Source of the DNA: Pararge aegeria
Taxonomy: Eukaryota > Arthropoda > Insecta > Lepidoptera > Nymphalidae
NCBI RefSeq assembly: GCF_905163445.1
Contig: NC_053180.1
Coordinates: 10,840,701-10,904,700 of the forward strand
Direction of reading: 5' to 3'
Length of the DNA: 64,000 nt
Of the stretch, positions 10,631-20,200 are shown in pieces. Numbering within the stretch: position 1 is the stretch's first letter; the number at the start of each line of letters is the position of its first letter. The notes under the pieces are model-generated. The model was not told the origin of the DNA. It worked only from the letters and a program-made list of their open reading frames with translations, and did no database searches. Position numbers and translations under genes: made by a program.

Positions 10631-12226
10631 ATGGCGGGGAGGCCACCCTATTTACTGCCCGGGGCAGTTGTGGATCCCGCAAGGATCCTCAACCTGAACC
10701 TGGCAGCCCTACTAGCCGACCTAGAGAGGAACCACGCAGACTACATGCGTGGGTTCCAGATCGCCCCTAACCCCCTCGATCAGACGCCCAGTCTGATTAG
10801 CTCGCAGGAGTCCCCCCGGGACCCCCGACTAGCCCGACCCGTTTTAACCGCGGCCCCAGCCCCTTCAGGGCAACTAACGCATGTGGAGGAAACTCCAAAA
10901 CTAACCACCTTTGATTCGACCTCCCCAGCCTCTTCTGAGGTAGACGATGGCTTCACCACCGTCTCCCACAAGAAGAGGAAACTAAAACCCTCTAAATCTA
11001 AAGGTAACCCCGCGAAAAAGGTCACCATCGACCCCGTCCCGACACCCGTACCGAACAAACGTGCGCGCAACCCCGACACGAACTCCCAGGCAACCCCCGA
11101 GGAGGAGTCCGAAGACTCCCCCATGGAGGAACCCGCTAGGGAAAAAGTCCCACCTCTCTTCATTAGGGAAAAACTCGCGTGGATTAACCTCCTCCCGAAA
11201 CTCACTGAGCGAGAAATTAGTTTCTCCTCCGCCCGCTCCACGGCCATTGGCATCAAGGTGCAATGCCCGTCTTCCGACGACCATCGGAAGCTAACCACTC
11301 TCCTCAGAGAGCAAGCAGTAGGTTATCACACCTACGCTCTCCAAGAGGAGAGACTTCTCCGTGTTATCATCCGTGGGATTCCCAAGGAGATTAACACGGA
11401 ACACATCAAAGAGGACCTTCTGTCCCAGAAAATCCCCGTCCTTGAAGTACACAGGCTGTACAACGCCCGCAACAGGGCTCCCTACGATATGGTGCTGGCC
11501 ATAATCGAATTGACACCGGAAGGTAAACAAGTTTACAACTTGTCTACAGTCTGCAGGCTATCCGGCATTAATGTCGAACGGCCAAACAACCGCGGCAAGA
11601 TCGGCCAATGCCATCGTTGCCAGCTCTACGGGCATTCCGCAAGGAACTGCTTCGCCCGCCCCCGCTGCGTAAAGTGCCTGGACGACCACGGCACCTCCGA
11701 CTGCTCCCGGCGGGATAGGACCGTCGAAGAGCCCCCTAGCTGCGTACTCTGCAGGACCCAAGGGCACCCCGCGAATTATCGCGGCTGCCCGAAGGCACCT
11801 CGGACGACCAGGCGAAGGGGTCACTCGAACGGTCGTAGACCCGCCGCAGCTCGGCCCCAGCCCGAACAGGTTTTCGTTCCGGCACCGGTACCAGCTACCA
11901 GTGCATGGAACAGACCTCTTTACAGAGCGAACAACGCTCCCCTCACCACCGCCACCCAGGCATCCGGGGCCTCGTCAGCCCCCCCGTCTGCAGCCTCACT
12001 GCTCTCCCAGACGTCGGCGGCCAAGTCCGCCGCCGGTCCCCAGAACTCTCTCCCTGTCGGAGCCTCGGCAATGCAGGGAACTCAGTTCATCGTCGACTCA
12101 ATCGACGGTGAACAAATCAAAGCCTTCTATGCGGAGGCTAAGATTAACCTATTAGGAGCCTATGAAAAATATCAAGGCTTACTTAGTACCATAAGGCGAG
12201 TCCAAGAAATCATCAACAATGCCTAG
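10631..12226 (+). CDS. LINE ORF1, gag-like nucleic-acid-binding protein (531 aa)
   Basis: RNA-binding protein of the retrotransposon, expected to coat element RNA and form ribonucleoprotein particles. The N-terminal third is Pro/Ser/Lys-rich and low complexity, with a basic KKRKLKPSKSK stretch at about residues 113-123 that resembles a nuclear localization signal. The middle (about 180-320) resembles the PRE_C2HC region of X-element/Jockey ORF1 proteins. Three zinc knuckles follow: CHRCQLYGHSARNC from residue 327, CVKCLDDHGTSDC from 346, CVLCRTQGHPANYRGC from 371. The C-terminal 130 residues are Ala/Pro-rich. No internal stop. Its last codon and stop overlap the ORF2 start. The first ATG of the frame is used; the base context 'gcaATGG' is good. 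Confidence 0.88.
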   Translation: MAGRPPYLLPGAVVDPARILNLNLAALLADLERNHADYMRGFQIAPNPLDQTPSLISSQESPRDPRLARPVLTAAPAPSGQLTHVEETPKLTTFDSTSPASSEVDDGFTTVSHKKRKLKPSKSKGNPAKKVTIDPVPTPVPNKRARNPDTNSQATPEEESEDSPMEEPAREKVPPLFIREKLAWINLLPKLTEREISFSSARSTAIGIKVQCPSSDDHRKLTTLLREQAVGYHTYALQEERLLRVIIRGIPKEINTEHIKEDLLSQKIPVLEVHRLYNARNRAPYDMVLAIIELTPEGKQVYNLSTVCRLSGINVERPNNRGKIGQCHRCQLYGHSARNCFARPRCVKCLDDHGTSDCSRRDRTVEEPPSCVLCRTQGHPANYRGCPKAPRTTRRRGHSNGRRPAAARPQPEQVFVPAPVPATSAWNRPLYRANNAPLTTATQASGASSAPPSAASLLSQTSAAKSAAGPQNSLPVGASAMQGTQFIVDSIDGEQIKAFYAEAKINLLGAYEKYQGLLSTIRRVQEIINNA

Positions 12227-15149
12227 TACAATTAACGGTAGACTCAAACCCCATTCCCTGGCCGTTACTTTCTTTAACGCAAACGGCCTTATCGATCAAA
12301 TGGCGCTTGTCCGCGATTTTGTAGTTAGACACCAACCCGATATCCTCTTAGTGCAAGAGACCTTTTTAAAACCGTGCAATAACGATCCGCGAATCGCTAA
12401 TTATAATCTAGTCCGAAATGACAGAACCACCAGTAGGCTTGGTGGTACTGCCATTTACTACAGAAGGGCTCTTCACTGCACTCCCCTCGATCCTCCCAGT
12501 CTTACCAACATGGAAGTCTCAGTATGTCAGGTGGGTATGACCGGCCATCCGCCGATCATACTAGCATCAGTGTATCACCCCCCGACAAAGACGCTCTTAG
12601 AGAGCGATCTTAGCGCACTCCTCTCCCTAGGAGACTCGGTCATTTTGGCCGGAGACTTCAATGCCAAACACACTAACTGGAACAGTAGTGTAAATAACAA
12701 TCGAGGTATCAAACTCGACAAACTGTTCATGCGACCCGAATTCAATTTCGTTATAGTCGCCCCTGACAGTCCGACCCGCTTCCCTAACAGCGACAGACTC
12801 AACGACCGACCGGACATACTAGACATAGCACTTCTCAAGAATATCGCTCTGGAAGTATACTCTTTGGAAGTGTTATCCGAACTATGTTCAGACCACCGTC
12901 CCGTTCAGCTCCAGCTAGGTCCCCTGCCTACAGAGGCGCCCCCGTCCCGAACGATCATCGACTACAAGACGCTCGCAGAGCATCTAAAGTCGAAAGAATC
13001 GGAGCATCTCTCTCGAATCCCTGACACCATAGATTCATTAGAAGACGCCCGTGTTGCCTCACAGCACCTGGTTAACCACATCGGTCACTCTGTCAGCATC
13101 TCCTCCCGGGTAATGCCGATCGGACCCGTCCGTAGGCCTCTCCCGGACGAAGCTAGACAGTTGATCACTAATAAGAACCGCCTTCAAAGAGCCCATGACA
13201 AATGTCCAAACAGACGTAACCGGAGACTTCTCTGGAAGGCCCAAAGGGAACTTTTGGATAACCTCAAGTTACTACGCGACGATAAATGGGACCGCTTTTT
13301 GGGAGAGCTCAGGCCATCGCATGTAGAGTACTACAAGCTGGCCCGTTCTCTCTCACGAAGTAATAGAGTCGCAGCAACCCCACCGTTACTTAGACCCGAC
13401 CAACCGCCCGCCTTTGACGATATCGATAAGGCCGAGTGCTTGGCCGATAGTTTAGAAGCACAATGCTCCCCTAGCACAATATCAATAGATAGGACCCAAG
13501 TGTTGAAAGTCGAAAGCGAACTCGAAACACTCTTCTCCCTGCCCCCCGATGGTGACCCTCTTCCACCCACGACCTGCGAGGAGGTTCATACGATTATCAA
13601 GGGCTTTCACAGTAAAAAAGCCCCCGGTCCCGATTCCATCAACAACAAAACGCTCAAATTACTCCCCGGTGAAATAATAAACCTACTGGTTGTTATTTTC
13701 AACACATTCCTGGCACACTGCTACTTTCCCGACTCGTGGAAAGAAGCAAACGTAATAGGTATCCCGAAGCCGGGCAAACCCCGCAATCTTCCCACTAGCT
13801 ATCGCCCCATAAGCCTACTCAACTCACTGGCAAAGGTGTTTGAGCGGGTAATTCTGAATAGATTAAAGGCAGTCGTAGAGGAGCGAAAGCTCCTCAACGA
13901 CCAGCAATTCGGCTTCAGAGCCAAACACTCTTGCGTCCATCAGGCGCACCGATTCACGGAACACGTCCTACACGGGTTCCATAGCCTAACGAGCTACATT
14001 CCGACCGGCGCTATATTCTTCGACGTGGCTAAAGCGTTCGACAGAGTATGGCACGAAGGCTTGCTTTACAAGCTCCACCATTTAGGAGTTCCCAACAGGT
14101 TAGTGCACCTGTTGAGGAACTATCTCACGAACCGCACTTTCCGTTACCGTATAGACGGTACGCTATCCACTGCCAGGCCGATAAGAGCGGGAGTCCCTCA
14201 GGGCTCCTCGCTCTCCCCTTTGCTCTATGCGCTCTTCACTAGCGACATCCCACAGGACTTTCATAAAGTCCACATCGCTCAATTCGCGGATGACACCGCC
14301 GTCTACGCCACCGACATTAATCCCAACACCATTAGGGCTCGCCTCCAGAACGCGGTCGACCGCCTAGGCGATTGGTTCCAGCGTTGGAGGATCGAGGTGA
14401 ACCCGGAGAAGAGCGCAGCGGTGCTCTTCTCTGGTTTCAGAAGGTATCCCCGATGGAATCGCAAACAGTTAACCCTCTACGGGCGCCCCGTCCCTTGGCA
14501 AGATAAAGTCAAGTACCTAGGAGTCACCTTCGATAAGCGTATGAGCTTCGCAGCGCACATTCGCAGGGTCCGTAAAAAGGCCGCGTTTGTGCTAAGTCGT
14601 CTCTACCCCATGATTAGCGGCAAAAGTAAAATGTCCCTCAGACACAAGGTCACCTTGTATAAAATCTGTATTCGCCCTATAATGACCTACGCGAGTCCCG
14701 TGTTTGCACATCTCCCGCACAGATCGTTTAGCAGCTTGCAAAAGCTGCAAAACAAATTCATGCGCATGGCCACCAACTGCCCGTGGTTCGTGCGCAACTC
14801 TGACCTTCATAGGGACCTAGACCTCCCTACGATAGCTAGTTATTTTAAACGGCTCTCTAAAAGTTACTTTAAGAGAACCGAGTCTCATCCCAACCCGTTA
14901 GTGGTGAAGGCGTGTTCATACACGCCCAATCCAAACGTCGATCCTAATAGGAGACGACCGAGACACGTCCTTGACGACCCCGACGACGACATAACGACGG
15001 ACAACGCTCCCTATGCTAGGGCTTTAGGGCTACACACCGACGACATAGTTACCACGACACAGCGTCTTCGCCGGCGAAGACGAGGTCCCCGATTTCTTAC
15101 GTCACCCGGACGTGGACTCAACCCACGGCCACGGGGACGTACGGACTAA
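12219..15149 (+). CDS. LINE ORF2, endonuclease-reverse transcriptase (976 aa)
   Basis: Enzyme that nicks target DNA and primes reverse transcription of the element RNA. The N-terminal 230 residues form an AP-type endonuclease with FFNANGL, LLVQETF, LAGDFNA and SDHRPV carrying the expected Asn, Glu, Asp/Asn and Asp/His residues. The reverse transcriptase follows: KKAPGPDSINNKTLK, YRPISLLNSLAKVFER, FGFRAKHSC, FFDVAKAFDRVWH, GVPQGSSLSPLLYALF and the catalytic FADD with Asp at 691-692, then VKYLGVTFDKRM in the thumb. The C-terminus is Arg-rich and there is no RNase H domain. Length is typical for Jockey-clade ORF2. All key residues are present and no stop interrupts it, so the protein is plausibly active. 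The ATG overlaps the ORF1 stop as ATGCCTAG in another frame. Confidence 0.92.
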   Translation: MPSTINGRLKPHSLAVTFFNANGLIDQMALVRDFVVRHQPDILLVQETFLKPCNNDPRIANYNLVRNDRTTSRLGGTAIYYRRALHCTPLDPPSLTNMEVSVCQVGMTGHPPIILASVYHPPTKTLLESDLSALLSLGDSVILAGDFNAKHTNWNSSVNNNRGIKLDKLFMRPEFNFVIVAPDSPTRFPNSDRLNDRPDILDIALLKNIALEVYSLEVLSELCSDHRPVQLQLGPLPTEAPPSRTIIDYKTLAEHLKSKESEHLSRIPDTIDSLEDARVASQHLVNHIGHSVSISSRVMPIGPVRRPLPDEARQLITNKNRLQRAHDKCPNRRNRRLLWKAQRELLDNLKLLRDDKWDRFLGELRPSHVEYYKLARSLSRSNRVAATPPLLRPDQPPAFDDIDKAECLADSLEAQCSPSTISIDRTQVLKVESELETLFSLPPDGDPLPPTTCEEVHTIIKGFHSKKAPGPDSINNKTLKLLPGEIINLLVVIFNTFLAHCYFPDSWKEANVIGIPKPGKPRNLPTSYRPISLLNSLAKVFERVILNRLKAVVEERKLLNDQQFGFRAKHSCVHQAHRFTEHVLHGFHSLTSYIPTGAIFFDVAKAFDRVWHEGLLYKLHHLGVPNRLVHLLRNYLTNRTFRYRIDGTLSTARPIRAGVPQGSSLSPLLYALFTSDIPQDFHKVHIAQFADDTAVYATDINPNTIRARLQNAVDRLGDWFQRWRIEVNPEKSAAVLFSGFRRYPRWNRKQLTLYGRPVPWQDKVKYLGVTFDKRMSFAAHIRRVRKKAAFVLSRLYPMISGKSKMSLRHKVTLYKICIRPIMTYASPVFAHLPHRSFSSLQKLQNKFMRMATNCPWFVRNSDLHRDLDLPTIASYFKRLSKSYFKRTESHPNPLVVKACSYTPNPNVDPNRRRPRHVLDDPDDDITTDNAPYARALGLHTDDIVTTTQRLRRRRRGPRFLTSPGRGLNPRPRGRTD
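15063..15082. repeat. 20 bp perfect palindrome near the LINE 3' end
   Basis: cgtcttcgccggcgaagacg is self-complementary over its full length and lies in the last codons of ORF2. The same palindrome is intact in the diverged LINE fragment at 53735-53754. Confidence 0.9.
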
Positions 15150-15449
15150 TCACCGTCCGATCAGTCCACCAAATTCCGACGTCCGCCTAAGCCGAGGTCC
15201 GAGTCTCGCAGGAGACGCCCCTAGGTAGACGTCACCCCGATTTTCCTCGAGCCCTAGGGCTCAAAACCCTTCATCAGGCGACGCTACGCGCTCGCCCCGA
15301 CCCACCGGTGACGCTGTTGAAACCCGTAAGGTTCACAGCTACTAACATTTCGAATCCACACACACACAGTTTAGGTTTAGCCCGCCAGCGTCGTAGAATG
15401 TCTCATCATTTACTATTAAGTAAGATGCGATGCAGACAAGTAATACATA

Positions 15450-15925
15450 GGTATTATTTAATCAAGTTCTTACCAACTTCCTGAAAGGTTTCCCACCAGC
15501 TTGTATTCTGTTACTTTTTAAATTTTTTTGGCAGTTTCTAGCCTATACATTTCGCATTGATTAAATGTATACTATTAGTAGGTATCTCTACTTATAATAA
15601 AACTGTAACGAGTCGAATCCATCCGTTAAAAGCTATTTAAAAAAAAAAATTTGGAGGGCACTCTATTCGACACTGAGACTAAACTAAATACAGTTTAGTC
15701 TCAGTGTCGAATAGAGTGCTTTTTAATATGTCGGTCTCTACCTTGATCGCGCACCACGTTAAAGCTTCATAATTAATTAAAATGAAACTTGACATGATTT
15801 AAGTTCATACAAGACATAGGATTCATCTTACCCCAGAATTCAGCACAGTTACTTTTGGGAGAGGGGGTCAATGTGCTTGACGATTTGACACCATACCTAA
15901 CTCGCTAAAATGTGAACTGATTCTA
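15450..15925 (+). repeat. Intergenic block shared by the upstream regions of esterases B and C (copy 1)
   Basis: Collinear with 23862-24262: shared words include 'gtattctgtta', 'gagtcgaatccatcc', 'actctattcga', 'ccacgtt.aagctt' and 'gacgatttga.accatacct'. It lies 1.3 kb before the B start; the other copy lies 1.6 kb before the C start. It may be an ancestral flank duplicated with the genes, or a dispersed repeat. Confidence 0.75.
15658..15719. repeat. Perfect 28 bp inverted repeat
   Basis: Arms 15658-15685 and 15692-15719 are exact reverse complements around a 6-base loop. The paralogous block at about 24060-24110 has only the left arm, in the same sequence context. Confidence 0.93.
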
Positions 15926-16334
15926 GTCTGTCCTATTCTACAGTCAAATAAAACAAACAGGTCAGCCAAGGTAAAAATGTCGTCCAGGTAGGTATATCAA
16001 TCATACATACACTAATATTGAACTAAGAAAAAACTACGCTAAGCGTATTCGTCGTTAATAGTGGAGACTATGGAGTTTCCCAAAGTAGTTTTCTAGGTAA
16101 AACATCATTTTCCTTAAACATTACTATGCAGAAAAATATGAGAAATGCAAATGTGCGCTCTAATTGCATTCTTACTAAAGTACGTGAAAATGTATTCGCC
16201 TAATTTAGGAAAATGCCTATTAAAGTAAAAGTAAAAGTTGAGGGACGAAATCAATTTTTTGTCTAGACATATTTAATATTGTCTAGTATAAATAGTCGCT
16301 TCGCCCGCAAATATTATTTCTAAGTAGGTATATT

Positions 16335-16538
16335 CAGTGGCGTGCATAGAGGGTATGCACAGGGTATGCAGATGATATCAAATGAAGAAAATCTCCAATA
16401 CGAGTTATAAATACTTACGGGTGGGCTTTTTATAGCTCTTACAATGCCTATCCTTAAGTTTTTAATAACTCGTACTGGAGGCTTTCTTCATTTAATATCA
16501 CCTGAATACCCTGTGCATACCCTCTATGCACGCCACTG
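16335..16538. mobile_element. hAT-like MITE, 204 bp, complete
   Basis: Long imperfect inverted repeats starting CAGTGGCGTGCATAGAGGGT and ending in the complement CACGCCACTG. It is flanked by an exact 8 bp duplication 'ggtatatt' (16327-16334 and 16539-16546). An 8 bp duplication with CAGTG ends suits the hAT superfamily. No coding capacity. Confidence 0.9.
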
Positions 16539-17168
16539 GGTATATTCGGCTCCTATGGGTCGTACCGTTATATTAAATAGCTTTACTTACTAACCTTACT
16601 ACTAACTTACTAACCTTCCTTGGGAATTGTACTATCGCATGTAAAATAGATTTTTCAAATAAATATACCTACTTAAATATAAACACGAAGTTTTTTTATT
16701 TAAATAACGTTTTCTTGAGTTAAACAGTACCTCCTTAGTAAAAATCATCCATTAGATACGGTAATCGTTTAACCAAGTGTAATAAAGTTAATTGCAGCAT
16801 TTGATTTGTCTCTTTCTGAGGCGTCACTCGAGCCACAATCATCAAATTATCTATTGTCATCATTTGGCCCATCCATTTGCAGCACTTGGAAACGACCGAA
16901 AAGTTTATTGTAGGTATATGTTGGACCGAATGGATAACATGGGTAGACACATACTTATAATTGCATTAAATTTTGGAAATGAATGAAAGATACTTTCAAG
17001 ATAGTAAACTTTGAAGTGCTCGAAAAAAGGTTTATAAATCTTGCACTCGAAGGATGTGCATACTCATATATTATATAAGTACAGAGAGTTGCATAGTAGA
17101 AATATAGAATTAATTTTCCTCGTCCAGTTCATTCGGAACAATAATGCTCTAAATACACGTACAGATAG

Positions 17169-17202
17169 TATATAATGTGATTCATTTGAGTTTCCCGACA
17201 GT
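17169..17202 (+). promoter_or_regulatory. TATA/initiator promoter of esterase B
   Basis: TATATAAT at 17169-17176 and an initiator ACAGT at 17198-17202 (A at 17200), about 31 bp apart, leave a 20-nt leader before the ATG at 17220. The spacing matches copies P and C. Confidence 0.65.
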
Positions 17203-17219
17203 GTGCTTTTGGTCGCAAG

Positions 17220-20200
17220 ATGGGAACGTTGTGTTACGTATTGTTAGTGGTTGTCGCGGCACATGCGCACACCCACAATCACAACCACAACCACAACCAT
17301 GATCATAAACATCGTAATCACAATCACCAAGATGTCCCAGGTCAGTTAAATTGGACACGAAATTTTACATAGTTTTAATTAAGTAGATATTACTTTAAAA
17401 ATAATCCAACAGATTGATAATTTATCTCAACAGTGCAAAAAAAGTCAAAACGTACGCTTTTCTAAATAGGTAATATAAAATGAACTAACTTCAACTAAAA
17501 GATTTTTATATATGGTTTTCACAATCGTTTCCATAATTTTTCACTGATTGCTTAGACAAAAACAATAATAAACAATTGAGGTGTTTTTGTAAGTAAAAAA
17601 ATGTAACGCGTTCCCAGTTTAATCTTAAAAGCTCACCGACAAAGCCTTTAATGAGAGAAGGCTAGTGCTAGACACTGGCCTTCTCGCATTAAAGTCTCAG
17701 TAGGACAATTACGGGAGTAGGACTGATTACTAGGATTCTATTTTGGTCATATTCATTAATTATAAAATACTAGCTGTTGCCCGCGACTTCGTCTACGTTT
17801 GATTTTGTTTTTTGATGTGGCATTAAATTTAGTTGTAGATCTAAAAAAAATTAAAGTATTCAGTATCGCTAAGCTTTAAATGAGGGGTTTGCTGCTGTCC
17901 GCTGAGGAGTTCTGTCCTTTATCTCCAACCACAGTTTGGGCAAAATTAAACACATATACCTCTATTGTACAAAAATAATTATTTAAATATTAAATCGGTT
18001 ATAATTTGTCGGAGTTATGGTGTAAAATCGTCAAACACTCATCCCCTCTTCCAAAAGACGGTTCCTTTGGAAACAGCTTAAAGTCGGGATAAAAAGTATC
18101 CTATATTACTTCTAACACTTCCAAGAATATGTGTACAAAGTTTCATGAGGATCGGTTTAGTAGTTTTTGCCTGAAAGCGTAACAAACAAACTTACATTGA
18201 CTTTTATAATATTAGTAGGGAAGTAGGAATATATGTATTTACGATTAACAAGATATACGATTATTTATTTACACTTGACTATTACAACGGCCATTGCGTG
18301 GTTATTGGTTAGGTATAGTTATCTAGACTTCATAATATAAACAAAAACAATAAGTAGAAGTTGGCCGACCTACCTATGAGCCAAGTGCATATTCATAGGT
18401 GAAGGTCGTATTTTCCGATGATAAAATAGTTTCAACGTCTAATTTATAGTTGTAGAATTATAAGGAATATTTGATTCAACTATATTTTCACGGGCTTGAA
18501 TAACACTAATTAAAATTCAAGTCCAATATTGTTTTTTTTTTATATTATGGCAAGAAGACTTGTCTGCGCTCTCATTTGATGGTAAGTGACGATCGCAAAA
18601 TAAGACTAAGTGTCAATGTGTCAGTAGTATTGTCAGTGTAAGAAGGTGTGACGTTGCAAAGACTAGCAGACCAGACCTGAGCCAAGTAAAAAAAATTTAA
18701 ATGTCTCTTGGTACAAATAAGAATTACAGGTGTAACTATATCGTGTCTAGTTTTGGTGAATTTAATTTTAAAAATAGTATGCTACGGATTCCCCTCCCTT
18801 ACTTGACTGGTTTTTTCTTCCAAACAGAATCACAGCAGCCTGTAGTAGTATCACCCTCCGGAGAGTTTCGCGGTAGCTATAATACAACGCGTCGTGGTCG
18901 CCAGTTTGAGTCATATCGAGGAATATATTATGCTGAACCACCGGTGGGAGAACTGAGGTTTCAGGTAAGCAAAAAGACAAAAAACTGCTTGCCATAGAAG
19001 GCAAACAACGTACATATAGTGCAGCGTAAAGAATAAATTTAGTCCTTTTAAGTTGCCAACTAAAAAAATATAGTAAATCTGTATGATAATCGATAAATAC
19101 TTATTCAGATATATTTAAGCACGCATTTATGTATTATGTACGTTAACATGTGTACCTAACAAAGTGAAATAATCTATACAAATATTATGTGTAAATACGA
19201 ATATTGGGATGGATTAATATCCTGATGTTACCTAGGTATTCAATTAAGCCTGAAAGCCTGATATACGAGTAGATTCTAGAATAGCACGAAGACTTATCCC
19301 GGAAAAATGTACGGTACCGATGGGATAAAATTGTTAAAATATCCGGAGTCGCGGTCAACAGCCAGTATTTAGTACCTAAATAAAGAGAGTTTTAAATAAT
19401 TTCTAATCCAACAGCCACCCAAACTAATCCTCGAGTATAAAACCCCGGTAGACGCCAGTGAAGATGGGCCAGCCTGCCCACTGTTGGTCGACAATTACTA
19501 CATGGATGAAAACTGTCTCACCATTAATGTTTATACTCCACTTAAAAAGGACAGGTAAAAAATAAAATCTTAGATCTTATTTTCTCACACACACACACTC
19601 AGAATGCCCCATGCAGACCGAGATAATTTATTCTACAGTTATTGTTTAATTTTTATTTTGTTTTCTTATTTTTTTAACTTTTAAATTGTTATAATATGTA
19701 GATTTCATAAAACAGGTTTAAAATAAATAAACACCCTTTGTAACAACTGGAAGGACCTACCACTCTATAACACAGGTTTTCCTTCCGCAGAGGTTAGGGC
19801 ATTCATGTAATTATTGTATCCATTATTTTTAGCCTGAATAAAATGATTTTTATTATTATTTCTATCATTATAAATGACTGTAATGAACCCGGCCATGCTT
19901 CGTTGAATCTGTCTGATCAATAATTAATCGACCTATATATATACAAGCACATCTCAGATAATACTTTTAAGACATCTTAGGACGACTGAAAGATATCTCT
20001 TATAGACATAAGCTTTCCTTCGAAGTTCTCATGAATGATGGTGGCATTTAGTTTTTATCAGTTTTGGTACGTAAATTATAAATTAAAATATAAACTAAAC
20101 ACTCATGTCAATAGAAATGTAACCTCTTGTAAGAATATTGATTCAATTCATGGACCACAACTTTTTCAAACACTAGCATCATCACCGTCATCGTATCAAC

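Larger units (their letters stand above)
10362..15366 (+). mobile_element. Full-length Jockey-like non-LTR retrotransposon (LINE)
   Basis: A 5005 bp insertion bounded by a 12 bp target-site duplication 'cagtttaggttt' (10350-10361 and 15367-15378). It has a 269 bp 5' UTR, two long overlapping ORFs without stops, a GC-rich 3' UTR of about 215 bp and a short CA-rich tail ('ccacacacaca') instead of poly(A). Base composition is far more GC-rich than the flanks. ORF1 with three CCHC knuckles and ORF2 with endonuclease plus reverse transcriptase and no RNase H match the Jockey clade; the R1 clade is less likely. The target is an older dispersed repeat: joining the flanks restores a copy related to 41065-41190. 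Intact ORFs and duplication imply a young insertion. Confidence 0.88.
15379..17168. other. Intergenic stretch upstream of esterase B
   Basis: Holds a block shared with the upstream region of copy C (15450-15925), including a 28 bp-arm hairpin, and a 204 bp hAT-like MITE (16335-16538). The rest is AT-rich with no supported gene. Confidence 0.6.

Noticed and set aside
10780..11298. 172-aa open frame on the minus strand opposite LINE ORF1
   Set aside because: Shadow of a GC-rich real ORF; Ser/Val-rich composition and no domain.
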